Of a stretch of 64,000 bases of DNA, positions 8,346-16,669 are shown piece after piece. The notes under the pieces were generated by a model. The model was not told the origin of the DNA and did not search any database. It saw only the letters and a program-made list of their open reading frames with translations. Source of the DNA: an uncultured Bradyrhizobium sp. (GTDB lineage: Bacteria > Pseudomonadota > Alphaproteobacteria > Rhizobiales > Xanthobacteraceae); the NCBI RefSeq assembly GCF_936943645.1, contig NZ_CAKZJO010000088.1:1-64000 (forward strand), in the 5' to 3' direction. Every line of letters starts with the position of its first letter. Position 1 is the first letter of the stretch. A program made the position numbers and the translations under genes.

Positions 8346-10781
8346 TCAGATATCGATCGTCGCGCTCAGCGAATGTTCCTGGATGAAGTCGCGGCGCGGC
8401 TCGACCACGTCGCCCATCAGCTTGGTGAAGATGTCGTCGGCCTCGTCGACTTCCTTGACCTTCACCTGGAGCAGCGAGCGCACTTCGGTGTCGAGCGTGG
8501 TCTCCCAGAGCTGCTCGGGGTTCATCTCGCCGAGACCTTTGTAGCGTTGCAGCGTGATGCCCTTGCGCCCGGAATCGGTGACCGCCTCGAACAGGTCGGA
8601 CGGACCGTGCACCACGTGCTCGATATCCTTGCGCCGCAGCTTGCCGGAGCGGGCATAGACATCCTGGAGTTTTGGCGCGTACTCGTCGAGCTTGCGGGCT
8701 TCGACCGAGCCCAGCAGCGCATCGTCGATGACGGCCGCTTCCCTGACGCCGCGCACGGTGCGCTCGAACAGGAAGCCCTGGCCTTCGACGAATTGGCCGA
8801 CCCAGCCGCGCTCGACCTCCTCGGCCTGGCTGTCCAGCCGGGTCGCAATGTACTGCGCGGCGGCCGTGGCGTTCTCGGGGTTGCCGTAGACCGACTTGTT
8901 CAGCACGCCGGTGATGGCCGCCTGCTCGACCACCTTGCGGTTATAGCGGCTGTGCAGGTTGCGCAGGATGCTGCGAACGACGCGGGCATCGTCGACCAGC
9001 GCGCGCAGGTCGCGTCCTGAGCGGTCACCGCCGGTGCCGGGGATATACACGCAGTCGTCGAGGCCGGCGTCGATCAGATAGTCTTCCAGCGCCCGCTCGT
9101 CCTTCAGGTACTGCTCGGACTTGCCGCGTGAGACCTTATAGAGCGGCGGCTGGGCGATATAGAGATAGCCGCCGTCGATGATGTCGCGCATCTGCCGGTA
9201 GAAGAAGGTCAGCAGCAGCGTGCGGATGTGGGCGCCGTCGACGTCGGCGTCCGTCATCACGATGATCTTGTGATAGCGCAGCTTCTCGACCGAGAATTCG
9301 TCGCTGATGCCGGTGCCGAGCGCGGTGATCAGCGTGCCGATCTGTTCCGACGACAGCATCTTGTCGGGGCGGACGCGTTCGACGTTCAAGATCTTGCCGC
9401 GCAGCGGCAGCACCGCCTGGAATTCGCGGTTGCGGCCCTGCTTGGCGCTGCCGCCTGCCGAGTCACCCTCGACGATGAACAGTTCCGACTTGGCCGGATC
9501 CTTTTCCTGGCAGTCAGCGAGCTTGCCGGGCAGCGAGGAGACCGAGAGCGGGCTCTTGCGCGTCAGCTCGCGCGCCTTTCGCGCAGCTTCACGCGCGGCG
9601 GCGGCCTGGATCACCTTGCCGACGATCATCTTGGCTTCGGTCGGGTGCTCCTCGAACCATGCCTGCAGCGCCTCATTGAGCACGTTCTCGACCACGGGGC
9701 GCACTTCCGAGGACACCAGCTTGTCCTTGGTCTGCGACGAGAACTTCGGATCGGGCACCTTCACCGACAGCACGGCGGTGAGGCCTTCGCGGCAGTCGTC
9801 GCCGGTCAGCGCGATCTTTTCCTTCTTCGCGTTGGCCTCGGCGTAGCCGTTGACCTGGCGCGTCAGCGCGCCGCGGAAGCCGGCCAGATGCGTGCCGCCG
9901 TCGCGCTGCGGGATGTTGTTGGTGAAGCACAACACGTTCTCGTGGTAGCTGTCGTTCCACCACAGCGCCGCCTCGACGCCGATGCCGTTGGCTTCCGAGC
10001 GCACCATGATCGGCGTCGGCACCAGCGCCTTCTTGTTGCGGTCGAGATATTTGACGAATTCCTCGACGCCACCGGAATAGTGCATCTCCTCGCGCTTCTC
10101 GACGGCATGACGCATGTCGGAGAGGATGATGTTGACGCCGGAGTTGAGGAAGGCGAGCTCGCGCAGACGGTGTTCGAGCGTCGCGAAATCATATTCGATG
10201 TTCTTGAAGGTCTCGGTCGAGGCCAGGAACGTCACCTCGGTGCCGCGCCGGCCCGGCGCATCGCCGACCACCTTGAGCGGCGCCACGGCATCGCCATGGG
10301 CGAACTCGATATAGTGCTCCTTGTCGTCACGCCAGATCCGCAAGCCGAGCTTGCTGGACAGCGCGTTGACGACGGAGACACCGACGCCGTGCAGACCGCC
10401 GGAGACCTTGTAGGAATTCTGGTCGAATTTTCCGCCGGCGTGCAGCTGGGTCATGATGACCTCGGCCGCCGAGATGCCTTCGCCCTTGTGAATGTCGACG
10501 GGAATGCCGCGGCCGTCGTCGCGCACGGTGACGGAATTGTCGGCATTGAGCACGACGTCGACGCGCGTGGCGTGGCCCGCCAGCGCTTCGTCGATCGCGT
10601 TGTCGACGACCTCGTAGACCATGTGGTGCAGGCCCGAGCCGTCGTCGGTGTCGCCGATATACATGCCGGGGCGCTTGCGGACGGCATCGAGACCCTTGAG
10701 CACGCGGATCGATTCCGCACCGTATTCGCTCGGATTGGAGGGCTCGTTTTCGGCAGCGGGCTGCCGAGCAGGTTCTGTCAT
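8346..10781 (-). CDS. gyrB: DNA gyrase subunit B
   Basis: GyrB is the ATPase subunit of DNA gyrase, which introduces negative supercoils with GyrA. The 811-residue protein has the GHKL ATPase domain first (VYEVVDNAIDEALAGH, DDGRGIPVDIHKGEG, GGLHGVGVSVVNALS). The Toprim region follows (FIVEGDSAGGSAKQGRNR and MTDADVDGAHIRTLLLTFF), and the conserved end is RRDFIQEHSL. The start was set at 10781 (MTEPARQPAAENEPSN) because the 23 upstream in-frame residues are not GyrB-like. It is the last gene of the replication block, after three lipoprotein genes that separate it from recF. Confidence 0.98.
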   Translation of the reverse strand: MTEPARQPAAENEPSNPSEYGAESIRVLKGLDAVRKRPGMYIGDTDDGSGLHHMVYEVVDNAIDEALAGHATRVDVVLNADNSVTVRDDGRGIPVDIHKGEGISAAEVIMTQLHAGGKFDQNSYKVSGGLHGVGVSVVNALSSKLGLRIWRDDKEHYIEFAHGDAVAPLKVVGDAPGRRGTEVTFLASTETFKNIEYDFATLEHRLRELAFLNSGVNIILSDMRHAVEKREEMHYSGGVEEFVKYLDRNKKALVPTPIMVRSEANGIGVEAALWWNDSYHENVLCFTNNIPQRDGGTHLAGFRGALTRQVNGYAEANAKKEKIALTGDDCREGLTAVLSVKVPDPKFSSQTKDKLVSSEVRPVVENVLNEALQAWFEEHPTEAKMIVGKVIQAAAAREAARKARELTRKSPLSVSSLPGKLADCQEKDPAKSELFIVEGDSAGGSAKQGRNREFQAVLPLRGKILNVERVRPDKMLSSEQIGTLITALGTGISDEFSVEKLRYHKIIVMTDADVDGAHIRTLLLTFFYRQMRDIIDGGYLYIAQPPLYKVSRGKSEQYLKDERALEDYLIDAGLDDCVYIPGTGGDRSGRDLRALVDDARVVRSILRNLHSRYNRKVVEQAAITGVLNKSVYGNPENATAAAQYIATRLDSQAEEVERGWVGQFVEGQGFLFERTVRGVREAAVIDDALLGSVEARKLDEYAPKLQDVYARSGKLRRKDIEHVVHGPSDLFEAVTDSGRKGITLQRYKGLGEMNPEQLWETTLDTEVRSLLQVKVKEVDEADDIFTKLMGDVVEPRRDFIQEHSLSATIDI

Positions 10782-11062
10782 GAGAGGCCTTCGAGATGTC
10801 GCCCGAATCAGCGGCGCAAAAGGCGCTGATTTGCGAGCTATTTGTGCCATGAAAGCGGGATTGCGCCTAGCGCAAAGTATGCTGCCGCAACCCTTTGAGG
10901 AAATGGGGTTTTTTGGTCGGCTTTCAAGGCGCGCGAAGGCCGATTTCGGGCCCCGTGAAAAGCCCGATTCGAGACCCGTTTTGGGCCCTCAAAGGCGTGG
11001 ATTTTGCGGGGGCCCGGAAGCCTCTTCCACGGCGCCCTGCTGCCGCAGAGCGGCCCGTGGGT

Positions 11063-11758
11063 TCAATAGATCTGGTCGGACTTGCCGTCATCGTCGCTGA
11101 GCCTCAGGAACCACGCCTGGCCCGCGGCCAGTGTGATGGAATCGGTATGCACCAGATGACCCGAGACGTGCAGCTCGTAGGGATAGGTGCCGGGTGGCAA
11201 GTCCAGCGTTTGCGGATGATTTACGCCGCCCGCGATCTTGATGGTTTGATCGTTGATCGCGAGCGAAGCCACGTCGGGAACGCGATAGCCGAAGATCAGC
11301 CGTGCTTGTCCTGGCACTGGCAGGAAGTTGGCCCTGGCCGCGGCCTCCGTATTTCGCTGCACGAGGTCGACAATGGTCTCGCCCTTGGCACGATCAAGCG
11401 TCAGCGTGCCCGGCCCCTTCGGGGAAGCGAACACGAGCAGGGCACGATCTGCGGCGATGACCGCACCATCAGGCTTTTCCTGCCAGCCGCGCTTGCCAAG
11501 CTCTGCGCGGTAGAAGGCGAGGACGTCGTTGAGCTCGGCGGGCACCTCGGCTTTGAGCTCGAGCCGGAGCGGGACGTCGACGCCGTTCACGCGCGTGCTG
11601 CTGAAGCTCGAGTGGCTGGCTCGCGTCGGCACGGGCATGTCTGCGTGGGCATCTGCTGCGGTCAGCGGCTCCTGCGAGCAGCTCGCAAGCAGAGCGAGGC
11701 CGCAAACCAACAGCCGCCGTCGTGCCGGGACCCTCGTCCCGCGCCTCAACTTCGTCAT
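11063..11758 (-). CDS. Tandem lipoprotein family, member 3 (231 aa)
   Basis: I do not recognise a named family. The N-terminus is a lipoprotein signal with lipobox LASC and Cys27. The FY-x8-GW module DVLAFYRAELGKRGWQEK follows near residues 78-95, then a beta-rich middle and a C-terminal PEGA-like domain (LDLPPGTYPYELHVSGHLV, LAAGQAWFLRLSDDDGK) ending DQIY. It shares signal peptide, module and tail with the two genes upstream (14276-15019 and 11992-14148), so it is one of three tandem duplicates. The product is predicted to be anchored in the periplasmic leaflet. Confidence 0.8.
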   Translation of the reverse strand: MTKLRRGTRVPARRRLLVCGLALLASCSQEPLTAADAHADMPVPTRASHSSFSSTRVNGVDVPLRLELKAEVPAELNDVLAFYRAELGKRGWQEKPDGAVIAADRALLVFASPKGPGTLTLDRAKGETIVDLVQRNTEAAARANFLPVPGQARLIFGYRVPDVASLAINDQTIKIAGGVNHPQTLDLPPGTYPYELHVSGHLVHTDSITLAAGQAWFLRLSDDDGKSDQIY

Positions 11759-11838
11759 GCCCGTTCTCCAGGGATGCCGCGCGTCCTGATCGTCGCGCGA
11801 CGCAGCGGCAGCGACCCGGTCGCCGCCACCTCATCGAC

Positions 11839-11941
11839 TAGAGCGCTTTCGAGCAAAGTGGACACCGGTTTGCGTGAAGAAAACGCGTCAAAACAAGAAT
11901 CTAGAGCTTCGGTTCTGATTCAATCAGAACCGAAGCTCTAG
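11839..11941. repeat. Rhizobiales-type intergenic repeat with perfect 41-base palindrome
   Basis: Bases 11839-11900 contain GAGCGCTTTCGAGCAAAGTG and downstream sequence that I recognise as a repeat common in Bradyrhizobium and other Rhizobiales. It runs directly into a palindrome whose 20-base arms (11901-11920 and 11922-11941) are exact reverse complements around a single central base. It lies between lipoprotein genes 2 and 3. It could form a strong hairpin but has no U-tract. Confidence 0.85.
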
Positions 11942-11991
11942 TCGCCCTGCGAACTCGCCGGGTTCAACCCGGCCAGTACCGCACAGGGGTA

Positions 11992-14148
11992 TCAGTACAT
12001 CTGCAGCGGCAGCACATCTCCATCAGGACCCACCATGAGGCCCCATGCGTCGCCGGCGGCGACCGTCAGGGTGTCGGTGCGGGCGGGACGCCCCGATACA
12101 CGCAGCGCGTACTGGTACTTGCCGGGCGGCAGATCGAGCATCGGGCCCTTCGGCGATTGCGGGCCACCGGCGCCGGCCGCGATCCTGACGGTTTGCTTGT
12201 TGATCGTGAACGAGGCTTCCTTTGGCCCGATATTGCCCAACATCACCTTGGCCTGGCCAGCCTTCGGCATGATGTCGGCCTTGGCGGCGGCATCCGGATT
12301 CTTCTGCGCCAGATTGACCGTGGTCTCGTTCCTGGCGCGACCGAGCTTGAGGACGGCCGGGCCTTGCGGCGAGGTGAAGTCGATCTGCGCGCGCTCCGCG
12401 GACACAGTCGCGCCGTCGGCCTTTTCCTGCCAGCCGAGCTTGGAAAGCTCCGTGCGGTAGAATGCCAGCACGTCGCTCAGCGGGGCCGGGATGCTGGCTT
12501 CCAGCTCACGGCGGAACGGCGTATCCGTGCCCGGCAGCTTGGTGGTGGCGAGCGAGGTCGACGATCGCTGGGTCGGCACTGGCAGCTGGGATTCGGTGTC
12601 GGGCTTGAGCGGCTCGGCGGATTTCGCCTGCACCTCCGGAATGGGGGCCGGCTTGGCTGCCGCCATCACCAGCGCCGATCCGCTCGCGCTGACATTCACC
12701 CTTGGGCCCATCTGCATCACGGTCATCGAGATCGACTTGCCGCCCTTGGAAAATTCCATCACCGCCATGTTGGGTTGATTGATGACGGAGGGCTGCTCCT
12801 TCCAGCCGGCGGGCTTGAGCGAGGCGCGGTAGAACGCGGTGACCGCCTTGACGCTCGAGGTGGAGGAGAATTCGAGGTGGCCGCCGTCGCCTTCGAATTT
12901 CACGCCCTCGGCCGTCTCGGGCAGCGGCACCGGCGTCTTGCTGTCGGCAAGCGCGCCAAGCGGCGCATCGGACAGCGCGGCCGCCTGCACCTTGCGCCGC
13001 GCTTCGTCGGCGGCGATGACTTGCTTGGCCATCGCCTCGGCATCCTTCATGAACCTCTCGTCCGCTTCCTTCTTCGCCCTGGCGCGGGCGGCGAGGGCGG
13101 ATTCCTTCACCCGTGCGGTCAGGCTGACCATGGTGAAATCATATTTGCGGCCGAGCCGGAGCAGGCCGGTTTCATCAGTGTTGGAGATCTTGATCGCCAC
13201 TTCGTCGCCGGGCGCGAGCGGCGCGCTGCCGTCCTCCTGCCAGCCGCGCGCGGCGAGCTCGCGATGATAGAACGCGAGCACCGCGGGCAGTTCGGCCATC
13301 GCGGCGGCCGACATTTCGCGCTTGTTTGAGTTCGCGCTGCCGAGGCCTCGCGCCGTCTTGGTCGGATTCGGCCGCGGCAGGCCGGCAACATCGCTATCGG
13401 CGCTGAGATCGACCGGGAGCACGAACGGCGCGATCCGGATGTCGACATCAGTCCGGCCGTCGTCGCGGCGCGTGAGCGTTAGCATCACCGGCTTCTGCTT
13501 GTAGAACTGCGTCGTGTCGCCCTCGGGATGGTCGTAGAAGGCGCGCACGCCGTTCGGAACGGTCTCCTCGATGCCTGCCGTCGTCCAGCGCGCCGCCGAT
13601 TCAGCCGTGAGCTTGCGCCAGCCGATCGCCTCCATCTGGCTGGCGTAGAACGCCGACGTGGCATCGAGCGCGCCGGGGGCGATGCAGCCGAGATAGGGCC
13701 TGGTGCCGTCGAATACGAGGTCGCTCGCGCCGTCGGGGAACGGCACGTTCGAATAGATCCGGTCGGTCGTGTAATAGACCATGGATTGGTCAGGCCGGCC
13801 GAGCGCCTGCGTGAAGTGAACGGACAGGCCCTGCCGTCCCTTCTTGAATTTCAGCGTGGTGCTCTTCTCCTCCAGCGGCAGCACATAGGGCACCCAGCCA
13901 TCGGCGATCAGGAGCTTTCGCACCGCCTGCGACGTCACGGCTGGCGGCGTCGGCACGCGATATTCGACGCGGTAGGGATCGGGGCGCGAGGTATCCTCCA
14001 CGGCGCCTTCGAGTTGCGGCAGCCCGTGGACGTCGACGATGCCCCCGTCGGCGCCGGCCGCGACCGAGCAGCTCGCCACCAGGAAGAGGCCGCATGCAAG
14101 CAGCCGCCATCGTGCCGGGACCTGCGTCCCGCGCGTCATCCTCGACAT
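11992..14148 (-). CDS. Tandem lipoprotein family, member 2: long multi-module protein (718 aa)
   Basis: This is the expanded member of the tandem family. The lipobox is VASC with Cys27. Modules with FY and GW nine residues apart occur at 167/176, 293/302, 439/448 and 563/572, and a degenerate one has GW at 84. An Ala/Lys/Glu-rich helical stretch spans about 345-395. The last 230 residues (about 490-718) repeat the whole architecture of the small paralogues, with PEGA-like tail LDLPPGKYQYALRVSGRP and end PLQMY. The likely history is internal repetition of the module in front of a complete small copy. Function is unknown; it is predicted to be envelope-anchored and periplasmic. Confidence 0.8.
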   Translation of the reverse strand: MSRMTRGTQVPARWRLLACGLFLVASCSVAAGADGGIVDVHGLPQLEGAVEDTSRPDPYRVEYRVPTPPAVTSQAVRKLLIADGWVPYVLPLEEKSTTLKFKKGRQGLSVHFTQALGRPDQSMVYYTTDRIYSNVPFPDGASDLVFDGTRPYLGCIAPGALDATSAFYASQMEAIGWRKLTAESAARWTTAGIEETVPNGVRAFYDHPEGDTTQFYKQKPVMLTLTRRDDGRTDVDIRIAPFVLPVDLSADSDVAGLPRPNPTKTARGLGSANSNKREMSAAAMAELPAVLAFYHRELAARGWQEDGSAPLAPGDEVAIKISNTDETGLLRLGRKYDFTMVSLTARVKESALAARARAKKEADERFMKDAEAMAKQVIAADEARRKVQAAALSDAPLGALADSKTPVPLPETAEGVKFEGDGGHLEFSSTSSVKAVTAFYRASLKPAGWKEQPSVINQPNMAVMEFSKGGKSISMTVMQMGPRVNVSASGSALVMAAAKPAPIPEVQAKSAEPLKPDTESQLPVPTQRSSTSLATTKLPGTDTPFRRELEASIPAPLSDVLAFYRTELSKLGWQEKADGATVSAERAQIDFTSPQGPAVLKLGRARNETTVNLAQKNPDAAAKADIMPKAGQAKVMLGNIGPKEASFTINKQTVRIAAGAGGPQSPKGPMLDLPPGKYQYALRVSGRPARTDTLTVAAGDAWGLMVGPDGDVLPLQMY

Positions 14149-14275
14149 CGTTTCGTCTCCAGGGGCGTGGCGCGGCGCATCGGCTCGCGCGCAATTGCAG
14201 GCTGCGACACCGTCGGCGCGGCCTCTGACCAGAAGTCGCGGCAGGAACCCGCGAGGTTCAAAGACCGTTCAGGCC

Positions 14276-15019
14276 TTAGTAGAGCTGAAGCGGTGGCCAG
14301 GCGTCTCCATCGCGCCCGACCGTGAGCTCCCAGGTATCGCCGGCTGCAATGGTGAGAACCTTCGTGCTGGCTGAATGATCCGGCACGCGCAGCTCGTAGG
14401 AATATTCGCCGGGCGCCAGATCCAGCGATACGGCATGGCTGCCGGCGGCACGCTTGACGGTTGTCGCGTTGATCGTGAGCGCGGCATCCGTCCCGCTGAT
14501 ATTGCTGAACACCAGTTTCGCCTGGCCGGGCTCGGGCAGGACGTTCGCCCGGATTGCCGCATCGGCGTTCTTCTGCACGAGGTGGATCGCGGTGCCGCTG
14601 TCCTTGCGGGCGAGCTCCAGTGCGGCAGGCCCGAGCGGGGAGGCGAAGGCGAGCTGGACGTGATCGGCTGCGACCATCGCGCCGTCGGGCTTTTCCTGCC
14701 AGCCGAGCTTTCCAAGCTCCGTGCGATAGAAGGTGAGGACGTCGCCGAGCTCTGCGGGCACGCGGGCTTCGAGCTGTGTCCGCAGCGGGGTTTCGACGCC
14801 GGGCATCACGGTCGTGTGGATGCCGCGGTAGCTGAAGCGGGTCGGCGCGGGCAGCTTGGCATCGGGGTCAAGCGTGAGTGCGGCCGAGAACAGCGGCGGC
14901 AGATTGGACACGAAGGCGCCGGCGCTCGCCGCGAGCAGGCAACTTGCGAGCAGCGCAAGGCCGCACGCAAACAACTGCCATCGTGCCGGAGCTTGCGCCC
15001 CATGCTTCACCGTCGCCAT
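14276..15019 (-). CDS. Tandem lipoprotein family, member 1 (247 aa)
   Basis: This is the first of three tandem paralogues downstream of recF. It has the lipobox LASC with Cys27, the module DVLTFYRTELGKLGWQEK near residues 97-114 and the PEGA-like tail LDLAPGEYSYELRVPDHS ending WPPLQLY. The signal-peptide segment QAPARWQLFACGLALLASC is nearly the same as in the other two copies. Gaps between the three genes are 127 and 233 bases, so they may be co-transcribed. No enzyme motif is visible. Confidence 0.8.
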   Translation of the reverse strand: MATVKHGAQAPARWQLFACGLALLASCLLAASAGAFVSNLPPLFSAALTLDPDAKLPAPTRFSYRGIHTTVMPGVETPLRTQLEARVPAELGDVLTFYRTELGKLGWQEKPDGAMVAADHVQLAFASPLGPAALELARKDSGTAIHLVQKNADAAIRANVLPEPGQAKLVFSNISGTDAALTINATTVKRAAGSHAVSLDLAPGEYSYELRVPDHSASTKVLTIAAGDTWELTVGRDGDAWPPLQLY

Positions 15020-15141
15020 GCCGATGCTCCAAGATCAGTGCGAAGAACAGCGCGGGTGTCCGAGATATCCGCGCGAGGGGCCGCGTGTTGTGGCCTCATG
15101 CAGCTAGTCGCTGACGGAAACAAGCGGGTTCAATGCCGCCA

Positions 15142-16278
15142 CTAGCGGCGGGCGGAGACTCGTCCGCTCTCGACGTCAAACACTTCGCCTCCCGCGCCGA
15201 TCTCGGCGAAGGCCGCCGGGTCGGCGCCGGTCAGCCAGACCTGCGCGCCGAGCTTCTTCAGCTCGTCGAACAGCGCCGCGCGCCTGTTCGGATCGAGATG
15301 CGCCACGACCTCGTCGAGCAGCAGCAGCGGCACGATGCCGGTCATCTCGGCGACCAGGCTCGCATGCGCCAGCACGAGGCCGATCAGCAGCGCCTTCTGC
15401 TCGCCGGTCGAGGCGTCGCGCGCCGGCATGCTTTTCGGCGCATAGACCACCTGGAGGTCGGTGAGATGCGGGCCGTCGGTGGTGCGGCCGGCGATGGCAT
15501 CGCGCGGACGGTTGTCGCGCAGGATCTGGCGGTAGCGGTCCTCGACCGAGGTCGCGGTCTCGGTCAGCAGCGCATTCTCCATCCAGCCGTCGAGCGCGAT
15601 TTGAGCCGAGGGAAAGGCGGAGGCCTGCGCGCGCGCGTTGAGCATGCCGGTCAGCCGCGCCGCGGTCTGGCCGCGCGTTGCCGCCACCGCGACCGCAAGC
15701 TCGGCAGTCTCGCGCTCGATCGCGTCACACCAATGGTCGTCGTAATTGCGCGTCTCGAGCAGGCGGTTGCGCGAGCGCAAGGAGCGCTCCAGCGCGTTGA
15801 TGCGGCTGGAATGCTCGTTGTCGATGGCGAGCACCAGGCGGTCGAAGAAGCGCCGGCGCTCGGAGGCGGCGCCCATGAACAGCCCGTCCATCGCCGGCGT
15901 CAGCCAGACCATGCGGATGTGGTCGCCGAAGGCACTGGCCGAACCCACCGGCTCGCGGTCGATGCGGCAGCGTCGGGTGACGGCGCTATCGGCGCGCGGT
16001 GGCTCGATTCCGGTGCCGAGCGTCGCCAGCCCCAGCGCACCCTCGACCTGCGCCGCCACCGCCCAGGAGCCGTCGCCCTGGTTGTCGGCGACGTCCTCCA
16101 GCGTGGCGCGCCGCAGGCCGCGCCCGGGTGAGAGAAACGAGATCGCCTCGATGCAATTGGTCTTGCCCGCCCCATTCGGCCCGACCAGCGCCACCAGGTC
16201 AGCCGCCGTCTCGAGCCCCCCCGCCCGATAATTGCGAAAATGCGTCAGCGTCAGGCGATGAATGCGGGAGGGGATCAT
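15142..16278 (-). CDS. recF: DNA replication and repair protein RecF
   Basis: RecF is an SMC-like ATPase that loads RecA at gapped DNA with RecO and RecR. The 378-residue length is normal. The Walker A motif is GPNGAGKTN near residue 34, after the family start RLTLTHFRNYRAG. The signature/Walker B region is STGEQKALLIGLVLAHA and PLLLLDEVVAHLDPNRR, followed by LTGADPAAF. In many alphaproteobacteria recF follows dnaN directly; here a GIY-YIG gene lies between them. Confidence 0.97.
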   Translation of the reverse strand: MIPSRIHRLTLTHFRNYRAGGLETAADLVALVGPNGAGKTNCIEAISFLSPGRGLRRATLEDVADNQGDGSWAVAAQVEGALGLATLGTGIEPPRADSAVTRRCRIDREPVGSASAFGDHIRMVWLTPAMDGLFMGAASERRRFFDRLVLAIDNEHSSRINALERSLRSRNRLLETRNYDDHWCDAIERETAELAVAVAATRGQTAARLTGMLNARAQASAFPSAQIALDGWMENALLTETATSVEDRYRQILRDNRPRDAIAGRTTDGPHLTDLQVVYAPKSMPARDASTGEQKALLIGLVLAHASLVAEMTGIVPLLLLDEVVAHLDPNRRAALFDELKKLGAQVWLTGADPAAFAEIGAGGEVFDVESGRVSARR

Positions 16279-16286
16279 GTCACTCT

Positions 16287-16333
16287 GTCATTGCCGGGCT
16301 TGACCCGGCAATCCATCGCCCGCATCAGCGGGC
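16287..16333. repeat. Intergenic palindrome pair left of the GIY-YIG gene
   Basis: TTGCCGGG (16291-16298) and CCCGGCAA (16304-16311) are inverted around CTTGA, and GCCCGC/GCGGGC form a second hairpin at 16318-16333 that overlaps the stop of the GIY-YIG gene. It belongs to the GCCGGGCTTGACCCGGC family also seen at 16.6, 25.0, 29.7 and 32.8 kb. Confidence 0.8.
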
Positions 16334-16612
16334 AATTTCATCATATAGGTCTTGCCACGCGGGATTGCTCTTCACGATCAGATCGATCTTCCACTCGCGC
16401 GACCAGTGCTTCATGTTCTTTTCGCGCTGGAGGGCAGCGGAAATCGTATCGTGTGCCTCGAAATAGACCAGGGTCTTCACCTCGTAGCCCTTGGTGAAGC
16501 CGTCCGCCAGGCCTTCACGGTGCTCATAGACGCGTCTGACCAGATTGTTGGTGACGCCGACGTAGAGTGTTCCACCGGGCTTGCTGGCGAGGATGTACAC
16601 CCAATAAGTCAT
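16325..16612 (-). CDS. GIY-YIG nuclease family protein
   Basis: This 95-residue protein is a stand-alone GIY-YIG domain: WVYILASKPGGTLYVGVTNN carries the YI and YVG elements, followed by the conserved Arg in LVRRVYEHREG and Glu in EAHDTISAALQREKNMKHW. Members of this small group (UPF0213-like) are presumed nucleases with no settled role. It sits between dnaN and recF, only 46 bases from recF, and is bracketed by palindromic repeats of one family. That suggests it arrived as an insertion in the replication block. Confidence 0.9.
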   Translation of the reverse strand: MTYWVYILASKPGGTLYVGVTNNLVRRVYEHREGLADGFTKGYEVKTLVYFEAHDTISAALQREKNMKHWSREWKIDLIVKSNPAWQDLYDEIAR

Positions 16613-16618
16613 CTTGTT

Positions 16619-16652
16619 TGATGGATGGCCGGGTCAAGCCCAGCCATGACGA
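16619..16652. repeat. Intergenic palindrome right of the GIY-YIG gene
   Basis: GATGGATGGCCGGGTCAAGC followed by CCAGCCATGACGAG is an inverted, imperfect match to the left-hand repeat at 16287. It occupies nearly all of the 57-base gap between the GIY-YIG start and the dnaN stop. Confidence 0.75.
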
Positions 16653-16669
16653 GAAGAGAAAAAAGCCCC

